Part shown: in pieces, positions 46,101 through 56,900 of the stretch
Layout: each line of letters begins with the position of its first letter
How positions within the stretch are numbered: the stretch's first letter is position 1
NCBI RefSeq assembly: GCF_000208865.1
Contig: NC_018395.1
Span: forward strand, 4,140,839-4,204,838
DNA from: Neospora caninum Liverpool
Lineage: Eukaryota > Apicomplexa > Conoidasida > Eucoccidiorida > Sarcocystidae
Length of the DNA: 64,000 bases
Direction of reading: 5' to 3'
Notes under the pieces: model-generated
Seen by the model: only the letters and a program-made list of their open reading frames with translations
What the model was told of the DNA's origin: nothing
The model's database searches: none
Program-made: the position numbers and the translations under genes

Positions 46101-48452
46101 CCTCTGGAGAGTCCGCCGCAACAGCCTCCCGTCCAACGAGGCACGCCTCCGCCTCGTTCTCTGTCTCCTCGCCGCGCTCCAGACACACAGCAGACGCGGA
46201 GCCGCTTCGAGCCCGCAGGTGCGACGTGAGGAGAAAGTAGGAAGACAGCAGCGGGCGCATCAAACCCTCGGGGACGGGAAGGTAGCTGAAGCGCCGCACT
46301 CCCAGATGCGGAGACGCCACTGTACCTACACACAGAGGCCTCAAGCCACAGACTGTAGCCGGCGCGGACGCGGAAGACGGCGAGTAGAGGAGGCGAACCG
46401 CGTACCTGGAGGAGAAGCACGTGCAAAGCCGGCGAGGACGGAAACGGGGTTAGAACGGGAACTTTGTGAAGAGACGGAACGCGAAAGACTCTTCGTGGAG
46501 AACGCGCAGCACTGCGTGGATTCACAAGGGAAATACTCTTGCGAAGAAGCGAAAAAAACCAAGTCACGCGTGGCTTTCAGGACCCGTGACGGGCCGCTCC
46601 GACTCGGGGCTCTTCCAAACGCGTTTGAATGTCTCTCGCAAAATGTTCCACATTCGATCAGAAACGCGTGAGACACGGCTCGACACAGTGTCAAGGGGAA
46701 CGACGTGCGGGAGACACACACAAATACAGTGTGTATAAAAGGGTACAAGCATATATGGAGGTATAATAGATGCATGCGTGCATCATTTTCTTGATTGGCG
46801 GGGACTTGGGCTCTTCTACATATTCATCAAGATCAACAGACACACACCAATATATATGCACGTATCTGTATTATTTGCGAGGGTATGGAGTCAAGCGCTT
46901 CAGGACGTATATCAACACCTTTGTATCTCTTCATAAGTGGAAATTCGATACACATGTAGGGATGTGTTAATGAACACACATGGAGATACATTTATATGCA
47001 ACGGTTCTCTTGGTCTCAGAGATCACCTTTTATAAATAGTAGATGTAGCGACATAAATAGACAGAACTGTATTCACAGGTATACTTTTGATGCTGGACAA
47101 GTCGTGTTTTCGTCGATCTCTCACGCCTGCTGACCTCATGTAGAGACCGCCGAGAGAGAAGCCGATCACGGAAATGTAGGACAGAGACGGGAATCGCGCT
47201 ACTTCCTGGCGAATCTGAAAAGGAAAAAGGTCATCCTCTGGGCTCTCCAAGTGTGTGCGACACATCTCCTGCCATTCTTCACTCCAGGGAGCAGTCGCGT
47301 GGAGATGAAGTGCGCATGTGCAGTCCGTGTCGTTTTTAAGAGCTGCCTTTACCGTTGATTCTTCACACACAGCTGATTGTTCGCGACTTCCCACCTTGCG
47401 GTTCGTCTGCCGCAGCCACAGGCCTCCCAAGAAACTCGCACATGCATGCGTCCACAGGGAGGCGCATTTGATGCACAACATGAATACACAGTTGCATGCA
47501 CACGTAGTTACAAATGTATATGTATACCGACCAACGAAAAAGATACACAGTGAATCATACAAACGTGAAACATGCATGTTTGTCTCGGATATGCCTTCAC
47601 GCACATACAGATATACCCTTGTATTTACATGCATGTATAAATCAAGAAACATATATATCATCCGTCCACATCTGTCCGAATAGGGGTTGCCGGATCTTCA
47701 CGTGCATCCCCACACAAGTAGAGTTGTATCCCTGAGAAGTGATCTGACTGCGAACGGTGTCTCTGTGAGCGCACCTCGTCCGCGAGGCGTTCGCCGCCTC
47801 TCTTGACGCCGTCGAAAGTTTTTCCGGTGTTGGCCCTGGAGACGAGGACGCGGATGTGCGGCGCGCGTTCGTTCAGGACACTTTGCGTGAACTGGAAATC
47901 GGAGCTCACGCCGGCTAGGCCGTGAACGCATACGACGAGGCAGACGGGCGGAACGTTCGCTGCCTCTTTCGCGGGCGTCTCCGAGTGGAGCTGCAGGCGG
48001 CGCAGTGGCGACGGTTGCGAGTCTGGCGAGAGGGACAAGTCCGAAGCGAAGGTCGAGGCCAGGGAGAAGCCTTCGGGGAGCAGAAGAGCGGAGACACCCT
48101 CGGAGTCGCCAGAGGCGGCCGAGGGCGAGGCGGGAGGCGAGCCTGCGACAGAGCCTCGGGTCTTTTCTGGCTCGTCTTTGGCAGTTGCCGAGCGCAGGAG
48201 ACCGAGAGAGGAGAGGGCGGGAGCAAGGAAGGCTCGCGTTTGCCGCTCCAGAGAGAAGAGGTCTGCGAGCGAAGCGGGGAATTTCCGGCCTTCACGTTTC
48301 TCTGTTTGCGCCGCCTCAGAAGCTACAGACACAGCCGGCTCAGCGATGTCTCGGTAGGGGAAGGTGGAGAATGCGGAGCGCGAGAAGAAACTCGACACGG
48401 GTTCCTCGCCCGGTTCGAAGGCCGAAGCCGCGACGGAGCACGGCGTCTCCAT
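43192..48452 (-). CDS. DUF676-type putative serine esterase / lipase
   Basis: Exons 47775-48452, 47135-47214, 45584-46405, 44966-45092, 43742-44358 and 43192-43369 chain in phase to 833 aa. DUF676 alpha/beta-hydrolase landmarks: LVVCVHGLAGVSSDFQF, ANTGKTFDGVKRGGERLADE, the nucleophile elbow SVIGFSLGGLYMR, VGTVASPHLGVRRF, ADLMLV..., EPLLVQMSQGVFVDSLKVF, RRLYANAR and GDILVPLGTAAI. A late NEVKWTKVIVDFPTFVPVAHD may hold the catalytic His. The family is thought to hydrolyse lipid or other esters; no substrate can be named. Long Glu/Lys- and Ser-rich insertions expand it well beyond a minimal hydrolase. The start at 48452 is the first ATG before the conserved part; an in-frame ATG at 48530 would add a basic leader. 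It is the longest fully contained minus-strand gene here. Confidence 0.88.
45992..46129 (-). repeat. 69-bp tandem duplication inside the esterase coding sequence
   Basis: Two essentially identical 69-bp copies (45992-46060 and 46061-46129) encode a 23-residue repeat, EAVAADSPEASGTGRGAILS plus GDG, in the esterase. The length is a multiple of three, so the frame is kept. The near identity points to a recent duplication in a disordered loop. Confidence 0.92.
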
Positions 48453-49869
48453 CTTGCCAGAACGGCGGCAGGAAAGGGAGAGAGGGCGTCTCTGACGCGA
48501 AAGGCCAGGAAGCCGCAAAAAGGAAGGCACAGCACCTGCCGAGACACTCGCGAGCCTGGAGGGGGGGAGAGGCTGCGGAGTGGAAGGCGACCCCGAGAGG
48601 AGGAAAGGCGTTAACGGTTTGCAAAGAGCAATCTTTTACAAAACGGGGGAAGGCCGAGTTCGCGAGCAACGGAGACGAAGCAGAGAGACGCTCGAGGGAG
48701 AACGTTCCACGCATTTCTTGCAAAAACCGGACCGAAAGATCCTATACGCAGGCAACAGGCAGCCTGCCTCGCGAGCGGCGCGGGGTCACACGTCTTTGAA
48801 GAGCAGTGGACAAACGTGCGTTGCGGTGTCCTGGAAAGAGGAACTCGCATGCACAGATGGAGCCATCGACAGGTAAACGCCTGCCCCGACCTGGGAGGCT
48901 CAGCATCGCTAAAAGGAGGCTCTCGTCTCGTTGCATGCAGAAAATAGTCTTTGGGCACGCGGTGCGGGAGCAGAGTGTGAAGACGTTGTGGTACGTCGCT
49001 CTGGTGGGCAGGAGCTACGACACAAGACGTTTCGCAAAACAGCTGCATTCGATTCAGCTGTCTGGGCGCCTTCGCGTTCCGTTTCGCCTTTTCTACTCGT
49101 AAAAGAGGCAGAAAAGTGGGAGAAAAAAGGCAGAACAGAGGCGGAGGAACGCTGGAAGGAGACCCGGGGAAAACGCCTGAAAAGGGCGAGAGAAGCGAGG
49201 CCACCCGCAATTTTTGATTCCTTCCGTTTTCGCGGGAGTCCTCGGGGCAAGTGCTGATGGGTTTTGTCTTGAAGACAGTCCCGTCTGTCGCTCCTTGGCA
49301 GGTTTCCGGCGAGTAGAGTCAAGCAAAAATCCACTTGTTCGCAGACGACGCGCGGCTGCTCTGCGCAAAAGACCAAGACACAAAAACAGACATATTCCGG
49401 GCGGGGGGTAGGGCGGGTTTTTTGTCCTCTCCTCCTCTCCGCGAAGGATTTCACGCGGAAAAACAACGACTATGGAGACGAAAGGAACCGCCCAGATCAA
49501 CTCCGCTCGGCGGGGGTCGGGGCGAAAGACCCGCTTTTCAGCTTTTTACCCTCTTTTCCGTCGTCGTCGCCGAGAGAAAAAGACGGCAGGGCGCGAAAAC
49601 ACTCCGAACCCTCTATGAGTGAAAAAACTCGGCGCGAGAGACCCGGCCGGAGCGGCGAGCCTGTTTCGCGGAAAACCGTTCACTTTCCAGTCTTGAAGAT
49701 CAGGGATCCTGAAAGACATTGTTCTGTGTTTTCTCCACACAAGACGCAGCGGTGAGAGAACGCGTCTGCTTGCGGAGATAAGCGACTGAGAAAAACAGCC
49801 GGAGGGCGAAGTCGCGCCGCTCGCTGCGCTCTGGTCACCTCGGCCTCGAACGGATCCACAGTACCCCTC

Positions 49870-49908
49870 AACCCCAGCGCGTTGCGATTTCTCAAGAACG
49901 CTGGGGTT
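49870..49908. repeat. Inverted repeat
   Basis: Arms AACCCCAGCG (49870-49879) and CGCTGGGGTT (49899-49908) are perfectly complementary around a 19-nt loop, in the divergent promoter region. Confidence 0.7.
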
Positions 49909-50159
49909 TTCTTTCAAAGGTTTCAGGCAGACAGTGCCTGCCTTTGTCTGTTGCCGACAACGCACTCCCAGGCGCGTTTAGATCTTTCTCTCTGTCTCAT
50001 TTTTCCTTAACGGATTTACTGACATCCCTGCGTGTGCATTTCCCAGCTGAGAGCGGGAGAGACCGCATCTATACAGCTGGGTCCGCGGTTTGCGTGGCAA
50101 CCAGAGAGGAGAACAAACTCTCTCTTGTAGACGCATCGTTTCATTTCCCCTTTGTTCTC

Positions 50160-50230
50160 AACTCCTTCTTCTCAAGTCTTCTTCTCAAGTCTTTCGTGTC
50201 AAGTCTTTCTTCTCAAGTCTTCTTCTCGAC
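50160..50230. repeat. 13-bp C/T-rich tandem repeat
   Basis: About five imperfect copies of TTCTTCTCAAGTC on the + strand, without conserved non-repetitive spacers. Confidence 0.75.
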
Positions 50231-51354
50231 TTCGCTCTCCCCCTTCTTTTTGAGGAGACCTTGGGTCCACCGTGCCGCCGCGATAACTCTCGCCGGGCGG
50301 GATCCACGACTGGAGGTTCGCACTGCTCGGCTTTGTGTCTTGAGAGTTCTCGCGTGCTCTCGCCTCGCTGCGCCTTTCCGAAGTTCCACTTTTTGGAGAC
50401 TCGAGAAAGTGGTTGCACCAGCTAGCCGGTCTCTATCGCCGATACCTCCCGCTCCATCTGCATCTCCGCGTCCCCTCTCACTACGTGTCAAGCGATTTGG
50501 CTTCCGCGTCTCCCCTCCCCGCGTCCTCGCGCACTGCTGGGTCCCCGTTCTCGTCGCGGGCGTTTCTGCTTTCAAACGTACCCAGCTCTAGAAAGAGAGA
50601 GACACGTTCTCGTCGCGGCTCCACCTTCACTCACCTTCTCGCAGCCCCAGATTTCTCGTCCTCTCCCCTCTATCTCGCACTACCTCTCCATCTCCTTCTT
50701 CTCCCTCTCCTCCATCTCCTTCTTCTCCCTCTCCTCCATCTCCTTCTTCTCCCTCTCATGCTTCTGTCCTGTGGGGGCGGCTGTTTCACATCTTTCTCTT
50801 AGAACTGTGGCGAGCAGAGGGGAGAATCAGATGAGGAAAGAAGGGAGAACAGACTCCCTCGATCTGACAGCGAGGGGGGTTCAGCGAAGACGTGCTCGAA
50901 GGGAAGACACGGAGGGGAATTGCTGAGGCGGAACATTGCAGATCTTTGTCGCCATCGTAGGGACAAAGACGAAGATGGGAAGACGCCGTCTTCGAGGGAT
51001 ATTGTTTCCAGCATGCCTTCAGAAGGACGAAGCTAAGCGGACGCGACGGTAGATGCTTAGAAGAGGAAGCACCGAAGCTTGCAACGGCCGGTTAGCGAGG
51101 AGGATTCAGTTCCTGCCTCGCGAAGAGCAAGGAAAGGTCAAGTGGCGCGGCGGCAAGGCGCACAACCGATTACATGAATAGGAACTCTTTGTTTAAGGCT
51201 CGTTCCTGGCTGCGCAGGAGCGGCAAGCAGTCTCGTTTATGCTCTCTCACACCGCAAGGAAGAGCCTTGCAGGCTCACAGGCAAGAGAGAAGACAGTGAA
51301 GAAGGGGATGTAGAACAACCCAGAGAGGGATGAGCAGCGGAAAGGAGAGGCACG

Positions 51355-52100
51355 ATGGTGGCAGAGACAAACAGCCCGTCTCGGGCGTCTCCCGAAAACC
51401 TGAGCAGAGAGGGGGGAGCACCCGACGAGCAAGGGAAGGACGGGATAGAGGAGATCTGCGAATGTGCGAGAAAGGACTCTGAACACTGTGTGCCTTCTGC
51501 GGAAGAAGCTCAAGAACTCCTGGAGGCGTTAGAGGCGGAGGAGGCCGCGCTTGACCCTCAAGAGCGACAGGCGATGACCAGACTCGGACTCACAGGCTGC
51601 CGAGAGGCGATCTTGGCGATGAGGCAACAAATCCGGCAAAGGTACGCGAAGGGGGCCAAGACGAACGCGGGCTATGCAAATCAAGAAAACGCGAGTCGGA
51701 GACGATAGGAAGACGACACAACGGGAAAAGCCGCTGGGCTATCGGCCAGTGGGTGTTTGCTGTGTCTGTGGACCTTGCGCTGTTCGCCTGCGGCAACATC
51801 GAGTCTCTTCGCTTCTCTCTTGTCGTGGTCCCACCCTCTGCGCAGGTTCGAGAGACACCGGGCTTTCCTCGACGACACGCACCAGCTCCTCGGCGAGCGG
51901 AACTTTTACTTCGATAAACTCAACTGCATTCAGGTTCGCCCGAACGCTCTCAAAGCCTGGTGCATGCAGCGGAGACACACTTCATTTCACCTCGCACTGG
52001 AACGAAGAATGCCACCGAAACACGTTCTCGAGTCTACGAAAAGGGATACATGGTGAAATGTGAGGAGACACCCAAAGACGCGCAGTCGTACCCATCTAAG

Positions 52101-52145
<45 letters not shown>

Positions 52146-52330
52146 TTGTGTTTCTATACATGTGGGGTTTGCTCGCCGTTTTTGTCCCCGGGAGCAAAAG
52201 GCTCTTTTGGATGTAGAAAACTGTCGACGATGTTTTTTACCTGCAGCGGAAGATCCTCGAGGACTTCGGCGACTCGCACGTCGGTCAGAAGGTGCTTGCA
52301 ATCATCAGCGCTCGGCCTGCTGGTTTTTAG
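51355..52330 (+). CDS. Short protein with an EB1 C-terminal-like (EBH) domain and no CH domain
   Basis: Exons 51355-51641, 51846-51933 and 52247-52330 chain in phase (GTACGC and GTTCGC donors; GCGCAG and CTGCAG acceptors) to 152 aa. Residues 1-60 are acidic and probably disordered, then helical (AEEAQELLEALEAEEAALD). The C-terminal 55 residues read ...LLGERNFYFDKLNCIQRKIL...VGQKVLAIISARPAGF. This parallels the EB-homology motif of EB1 (...ERDFYFGKLRNIE..., then a helix ending ILYATDEGF), in both the FYF core and the length to the end. EB1 uses this motif to dimerise and to recruit plus-end partners. An in-frame TGA lies just upstream at 51331, so an N-terminal calponin-homology domain is absent unless unseen 5' exons exist. 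It may heterodimerise with the cell's true EB1; that is inference. Confidence 0.72.
52103..52142. repeat. (TA)n microsatellite
   Basis: About 20 uninterrupted TA units in the intron 51934-52246 of the EBH-like gene. Confidence 0.92.
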
Positions 52331-53682
52331 AGTTTGTAACGGAGCAGCAAAACAACCTGACGTTCTTTCCTCGAAAGCGCTTCGTCGTTGCTCGTGCGCA
52401 TGCAGATTTTTGGCCCACTCGTGCATGTGTGTAGATACAGGTAAACAGGTATAGGATCTGTCTCTCGACGCTCATACCTTTCTATACACCCATATGCACG
52501 CATCTGTAGATGCGTGAATACTTCTACACAAATGTATATATCTACGCGGAGGTTTTTGTATGTGCATGTGCAATTCGACTCGAATCCCTTAGGGGAAGTG
52601 TGTGACTCTTTGCATGCGCCTAGTAATTCATGGTCGGCGCTCTTTTTCCTCATTCTGATGAGAGAAGGGTGTCTCTCTCTCGCGGCTTCCTCAACGGATT
52701 GCCGTGCTATTAAGACGGTTCGTGCGCACTCGGGGCGACTTCTCTGGAGCGTCTCGCTGCGCCTTATGAACGAATCGGGTGACGTGTTGTCAAGAGGGAT
52801 TCTTGTTGGCTACGCATGCGATTGCCGACTGGCAAACTTCGTTCGTTTGCAGACCTTGAAGGTTGAGGAGCGTTCGCATCAGAAGGCGAAACAGTGTTTT
52901 CCTCTTTTCAGCAGTGTTTCCATTCGTGACTGGGGATGTCACCTCTCTCCTTTTCCTCTTATCTCCCCCCGTCTTTCAATTCCAGGCGGGAAGGGTTCGT
53001 TGTCTTGTCACCTGCATTTGAAGAGGTGATCTCTTCGACGCAAGTCGAAATCGCGTCTTGCTTTCCCCTCCGTTCTCACATGGAACGACGTCCAGTTTCC
53101 TGCGACAGAATAGGACTCAGTGCTCAGAGAACCGGCGGCCGCGTGGAGGTCGTCGCGTCTGATCGCGAGCTTTCCCTCTCGGGGCTGAAGAAGCGTTCCA
53201 ATTCGTCACCAGCGAAGTCACGTGGAAGGGAGACGCGCGTCCGGGGGAGAGTTTGAGGGGAAAAGACAGGGAAACATGTCTCCGAAAAGGGAGGGAAAGT
53301 CGAGACCCCGACGCGCGCGAGACAAGTGGATCTGGGGTATGTATACACTCTCAGAAACCGATTTTCACGGAGATGCACGGATTGAACCCGAGACGCACGT
53401 CGACACATTTGCGGCAAAGAGCGGATGAAACCCACATGAAAAAAAGGGCACCTGGACGAAGGCTGGGGAACTTGAGAGTTGAAAAAAGACCCCTTTTCCT
53501 CACTTTTTTTTGGCCCCCCGAGGCCTCCACCGCTCGTTTTCCCGTCGTTTTCAGCACGGCTCGCCTGCCTCGTTTTTTCGTAGGACTCAGCCGCTAGGCA
53601 GCGGCAGGTTCTCTCACTTACAGAGTCCTTTTGCTCTCTTTTTGCTTCCGCGCGTCGAGGCGGTAGCTGTCCCCGGCTTCTC
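52331..53682. other. Convergent 3' region
   Basis: Between the stop of the EBH-like gene (+) and the stop of the filamin-repeat gene (-). A + frame at 52514-53029 is open for 171 codons but lacks a domain and splice context. Nothing else is supported. Confidence 0.5.
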
Positions 53683-54347
53683 TTAGGCGCTTGGAGCCTT
53701 CGAAACGCCTGGCGCATTCGCGTTTCCGCTCTTTCCGGGGGGAGGACGAGACGCCTCTCTTAAAGGTCGGCGTGTGAGAAGGAGAATGCTCGACACGTCG
53801 TTGATGCCAAACAGTTGGAGAAGGAAAAAGGCTTTCTTCTTGATTTCCGTTTCCGTTGCTTCCCGAGAGCCAGGAGGGATGCTCGGATCCCCTTCTTGAA
53901 CCAGAGCTCGCGCTGTGCACTCGCAGATCGTGTTGACGACAGTCTCCACAAAATTTGGGAAATACAGCCGACCCTGCAGAGAGGAGAAAACCCGGAAAAT
54001 CACACCGACAGAGACAATGCGTGAAAGGGAGAAGCAGTGCATGCACGCATCCACATCCGAGCTTGAAGAAAAAGCACTCTTCCCTGCGGCCGGATACCGC
54101 CTCGACACTTGCCACAGTTACACAGCTTGCTTGCTTCACCCGCAGCATTTCTGAGACACAAACACCGATCCACCAATTACCCTATCCGTAGGCACAACTG
54201 TATTCCCCAGCAAAGCATGCACACATTTTTGCATGTGCTCACATCCCTATCCACCAACATCTAAACATATATATATATATATATATACATATATATTTAT
54301 ATACATACATACACACATATACATACATATATATACAAATATACATA

Positions 54348-54387
<40 letters not shown>

Positions 54388-56868
54388 TACACACATATAT
54401 ATACATACATACACACATATACATATATATATACATATATATATATATATATTTAAATACATATTTACATCCGTAGACAAATGAGGAAACAAAGTCCCTC
54501 TCCGTACTTCTTCAGCTTCCACTGCGGGTGCAAACTTTCTAAGTCTTCCGTCGGGCCCTCGTCGGGTGTCGCCTTGGATTTCGGGCATGGAGAGGAGCCT
54601 GCGGAACTCGATGGTTTCTTCTGCCGCGGTTTCTTTCTCCTTCGCTTTCTGCGGTTCTGGCGTGGGTCCGTTCGCGTTTCCTGCCTTGTTCGCCGCGTCT
54701 TTTTGGGAGCCTCCGACGGCGAGGCGGGCGATGCGCAGCGCAGAGTCGCAGTCGATGAATCCGGGAATGACGGAAAATTCTCTCCACATTTGAATGAGCA
54801 CCCCGAGAGAGATCCAAGCCCGGCTCGACGCATGCTCGGCCCCCGTCGTCTCGACGGACGTCTGCGAGACAAAGCGGCTGTCTCTCGCTTCAGTCTTGCT
54901 CCTGGGGACGTCGTGCCCAGCCGGAACCTTGCCCGCGAGGCTTTTGGGCGCGAATTTTTTGGGTTCGCCACTGTCTCCTTTTCCGCCCTCGCGAAGGGAC
55001 TTCGCGGCGGTCGGGAACACGGCCGCGCCCCGCTTCCGCGTCAACGCGGGCTGCACAGACAGTTCGCTGTAAAAGACAAAAAGGTGTTCCATGGGCTCCA
55101 GTTTGAGCATGGAAAACACGTCGCCGGGGAGGTGCTCGTGCGCGTACGCCCAAATGTTGCGTTGCCTCCGGCTCTCGGGCGAGCCGGCCGACGCAGCCGC
55201 TCCGCTGGCGAGCTCTGTCTCCAGCATGAGGCTGCTGGACAGTCGGAAGTCGTCGTTGTTGTACAGCATCTGGTACAGCGGCAGGAACCGCGTTCGACAA
55301 AAGTAGTGGAACGCAGTCAACCGCGACGGGTGAGACCGATGAAGCGCCGTCCGCGGATCTTGTCCTTCCTCCAGAGCCTCGCGGCTCAGCTGAAAAGGCG
55401 GCAAACACACGGAAATCCGAGAGTATTCTCAACGTACACCTGCAGCGTGCGAGAGCGCTATCTACGAATGCCGAGAGAGCGGGCCAGGAGAGGAACGGCT
55501 ACAAACAGCTGACCGTGTCGTTGCTCTTCCGCAAGCACCTCGGCGGACACCTCAATTCTAACGACGGCGCAGGGGTGAATCGGGGTCTGGGCACCTTGGC
55601 GGAAGGAAAAAAACCAAACTTTTACCAAACCTCCGCCATTCTCTTTGCAAAAAGGCTGCGGCCGTCTTTCAAAAGGGCCGATGTGCGACAGTGGGACTGA
55701 AAGTGGAAGACACACCACATGCAGAAGGTCGAGATAAGCAAGTTCCCTGAGGCACGGAAGCCAAAGGAAGACCGGAATGACGCGCAGGAAGCCGTCGGCG
55801 CGGATGCGGCCTGTGTCGGGCTCGACGCTGAACTTTTCAAAGAGATCCTGGAGCTGCAGACAAAGGCGAACACGAAGGCGACACGCTCCGTTGAGTGCGG
55901 GGAAAACGCTGGGTGAGATCGAACGCAAACAGAGTGCGGTAAACAGGCCTCCGCAGCGAAGCAGGGACCGCCCAGCTGCCACGCAAATCGTCGCAACCCC
56001 AAACGACGCTGCATCGGCAGAGCCACGTTTTGCATGCACATGGATGCAAGCAAATACACTTCCACAACGGCAAACAAAGAAATGAACCTATATCCACGTA
56101 TAAACATATATATATATATATATACATATATGCATGCAAGTGGAGCGGTGCGTGCGTGCGGCACCGACTGTCTTCTACAGTGCGGTTCTCCAGGGTTGAA
56201 TCGGAGACGGCGACGCAGTATTCTTTCGGTATGAACCTTTTATAGATCCCCTCCCGTGTTCGATGTGTGTGTGCTTTTCGTTGCGCTTGCGAGGCGAGAG
56301 TGCAGCGCCCCATCATTCTCATGCAGCGATGATGGACACAGGTCTTTTTGTGCGGCAACCCTGGAGTCATATTCAGTATCCTAGGTAGTATAATGTCTGC
56401 AACCTGTGCTGTTTCCCCGCGGAAAGCTTCGCCACACAGACTGTATCTCATTTATCTCCCTTGGCGAGACTGGGGTTTTCTGTTTGTTTCGGGGACTTCC
56501 ACGCTTCAAAAAGAAAGCCAGATTTAAACCTACCGCGGTGCGGTCTGCGAGCAAATGCTCCTCCAAGCGCGCGTCGTTGCAGAAGCGAAGAAAAGAGAGC
56601 TGCGGAAGACCGACTGGAAGGCCGTCGCTTTGCAAATTAGACACATTCGCTTCGCTGACGTTGGCGTAGTGCAGAAAAACTTCCTTGATGCAGTGCTTAA
56701 GTCTGAATACAAAAAACCCGCAATCACAAACACCCGAGGCGGGGAAATGGATTCCCCACTGCCGAGGCAGAGTCCCGGCCACGCGGATTCAATCAACATC
56801 TTTCTATCTACTTTGGACGTGAAATGGACACACATACGCCGATACATTTTGTGCACGTGCAAATATAT

Positions 56869-56900
<32 letters not shown>

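Larger units (their letters stand above)
48453..51354. other. Divergent 2.9-kb intergenic region with C/T repeats
   Basis: Lies between the starts of the esterase (-) and the EBH-like gene (+), so it probably contains both promoters. The + strand holds a tandem repeat of TTCTTCTCAAGTC-like units (about 50163-50225) and three copies of a CTCCATCTCCTTCTTCTCC unit (about 50690-50757). ORFs here are low-complexity. No gene is supported. Confidence 0.5.

Noticed and set aside
45607..46671. 354-codon + strand ORF across the esterase exon
   Set aside because: Antisense shadow of the DUF676 exon, whose minus-strand reading carries conserved motifs and phased splice sites.
50160..50757. Regular C/T repeats reminiscent of a CRISPR array
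   Set aside because: No unique spacers, simple-sequence composition, and a eukaryotic context.
54239..54484. Tyr/Ile-rich ORFs
   Set aside because: Translations of (TA)n/(CATA)n microsatellite in an intron.
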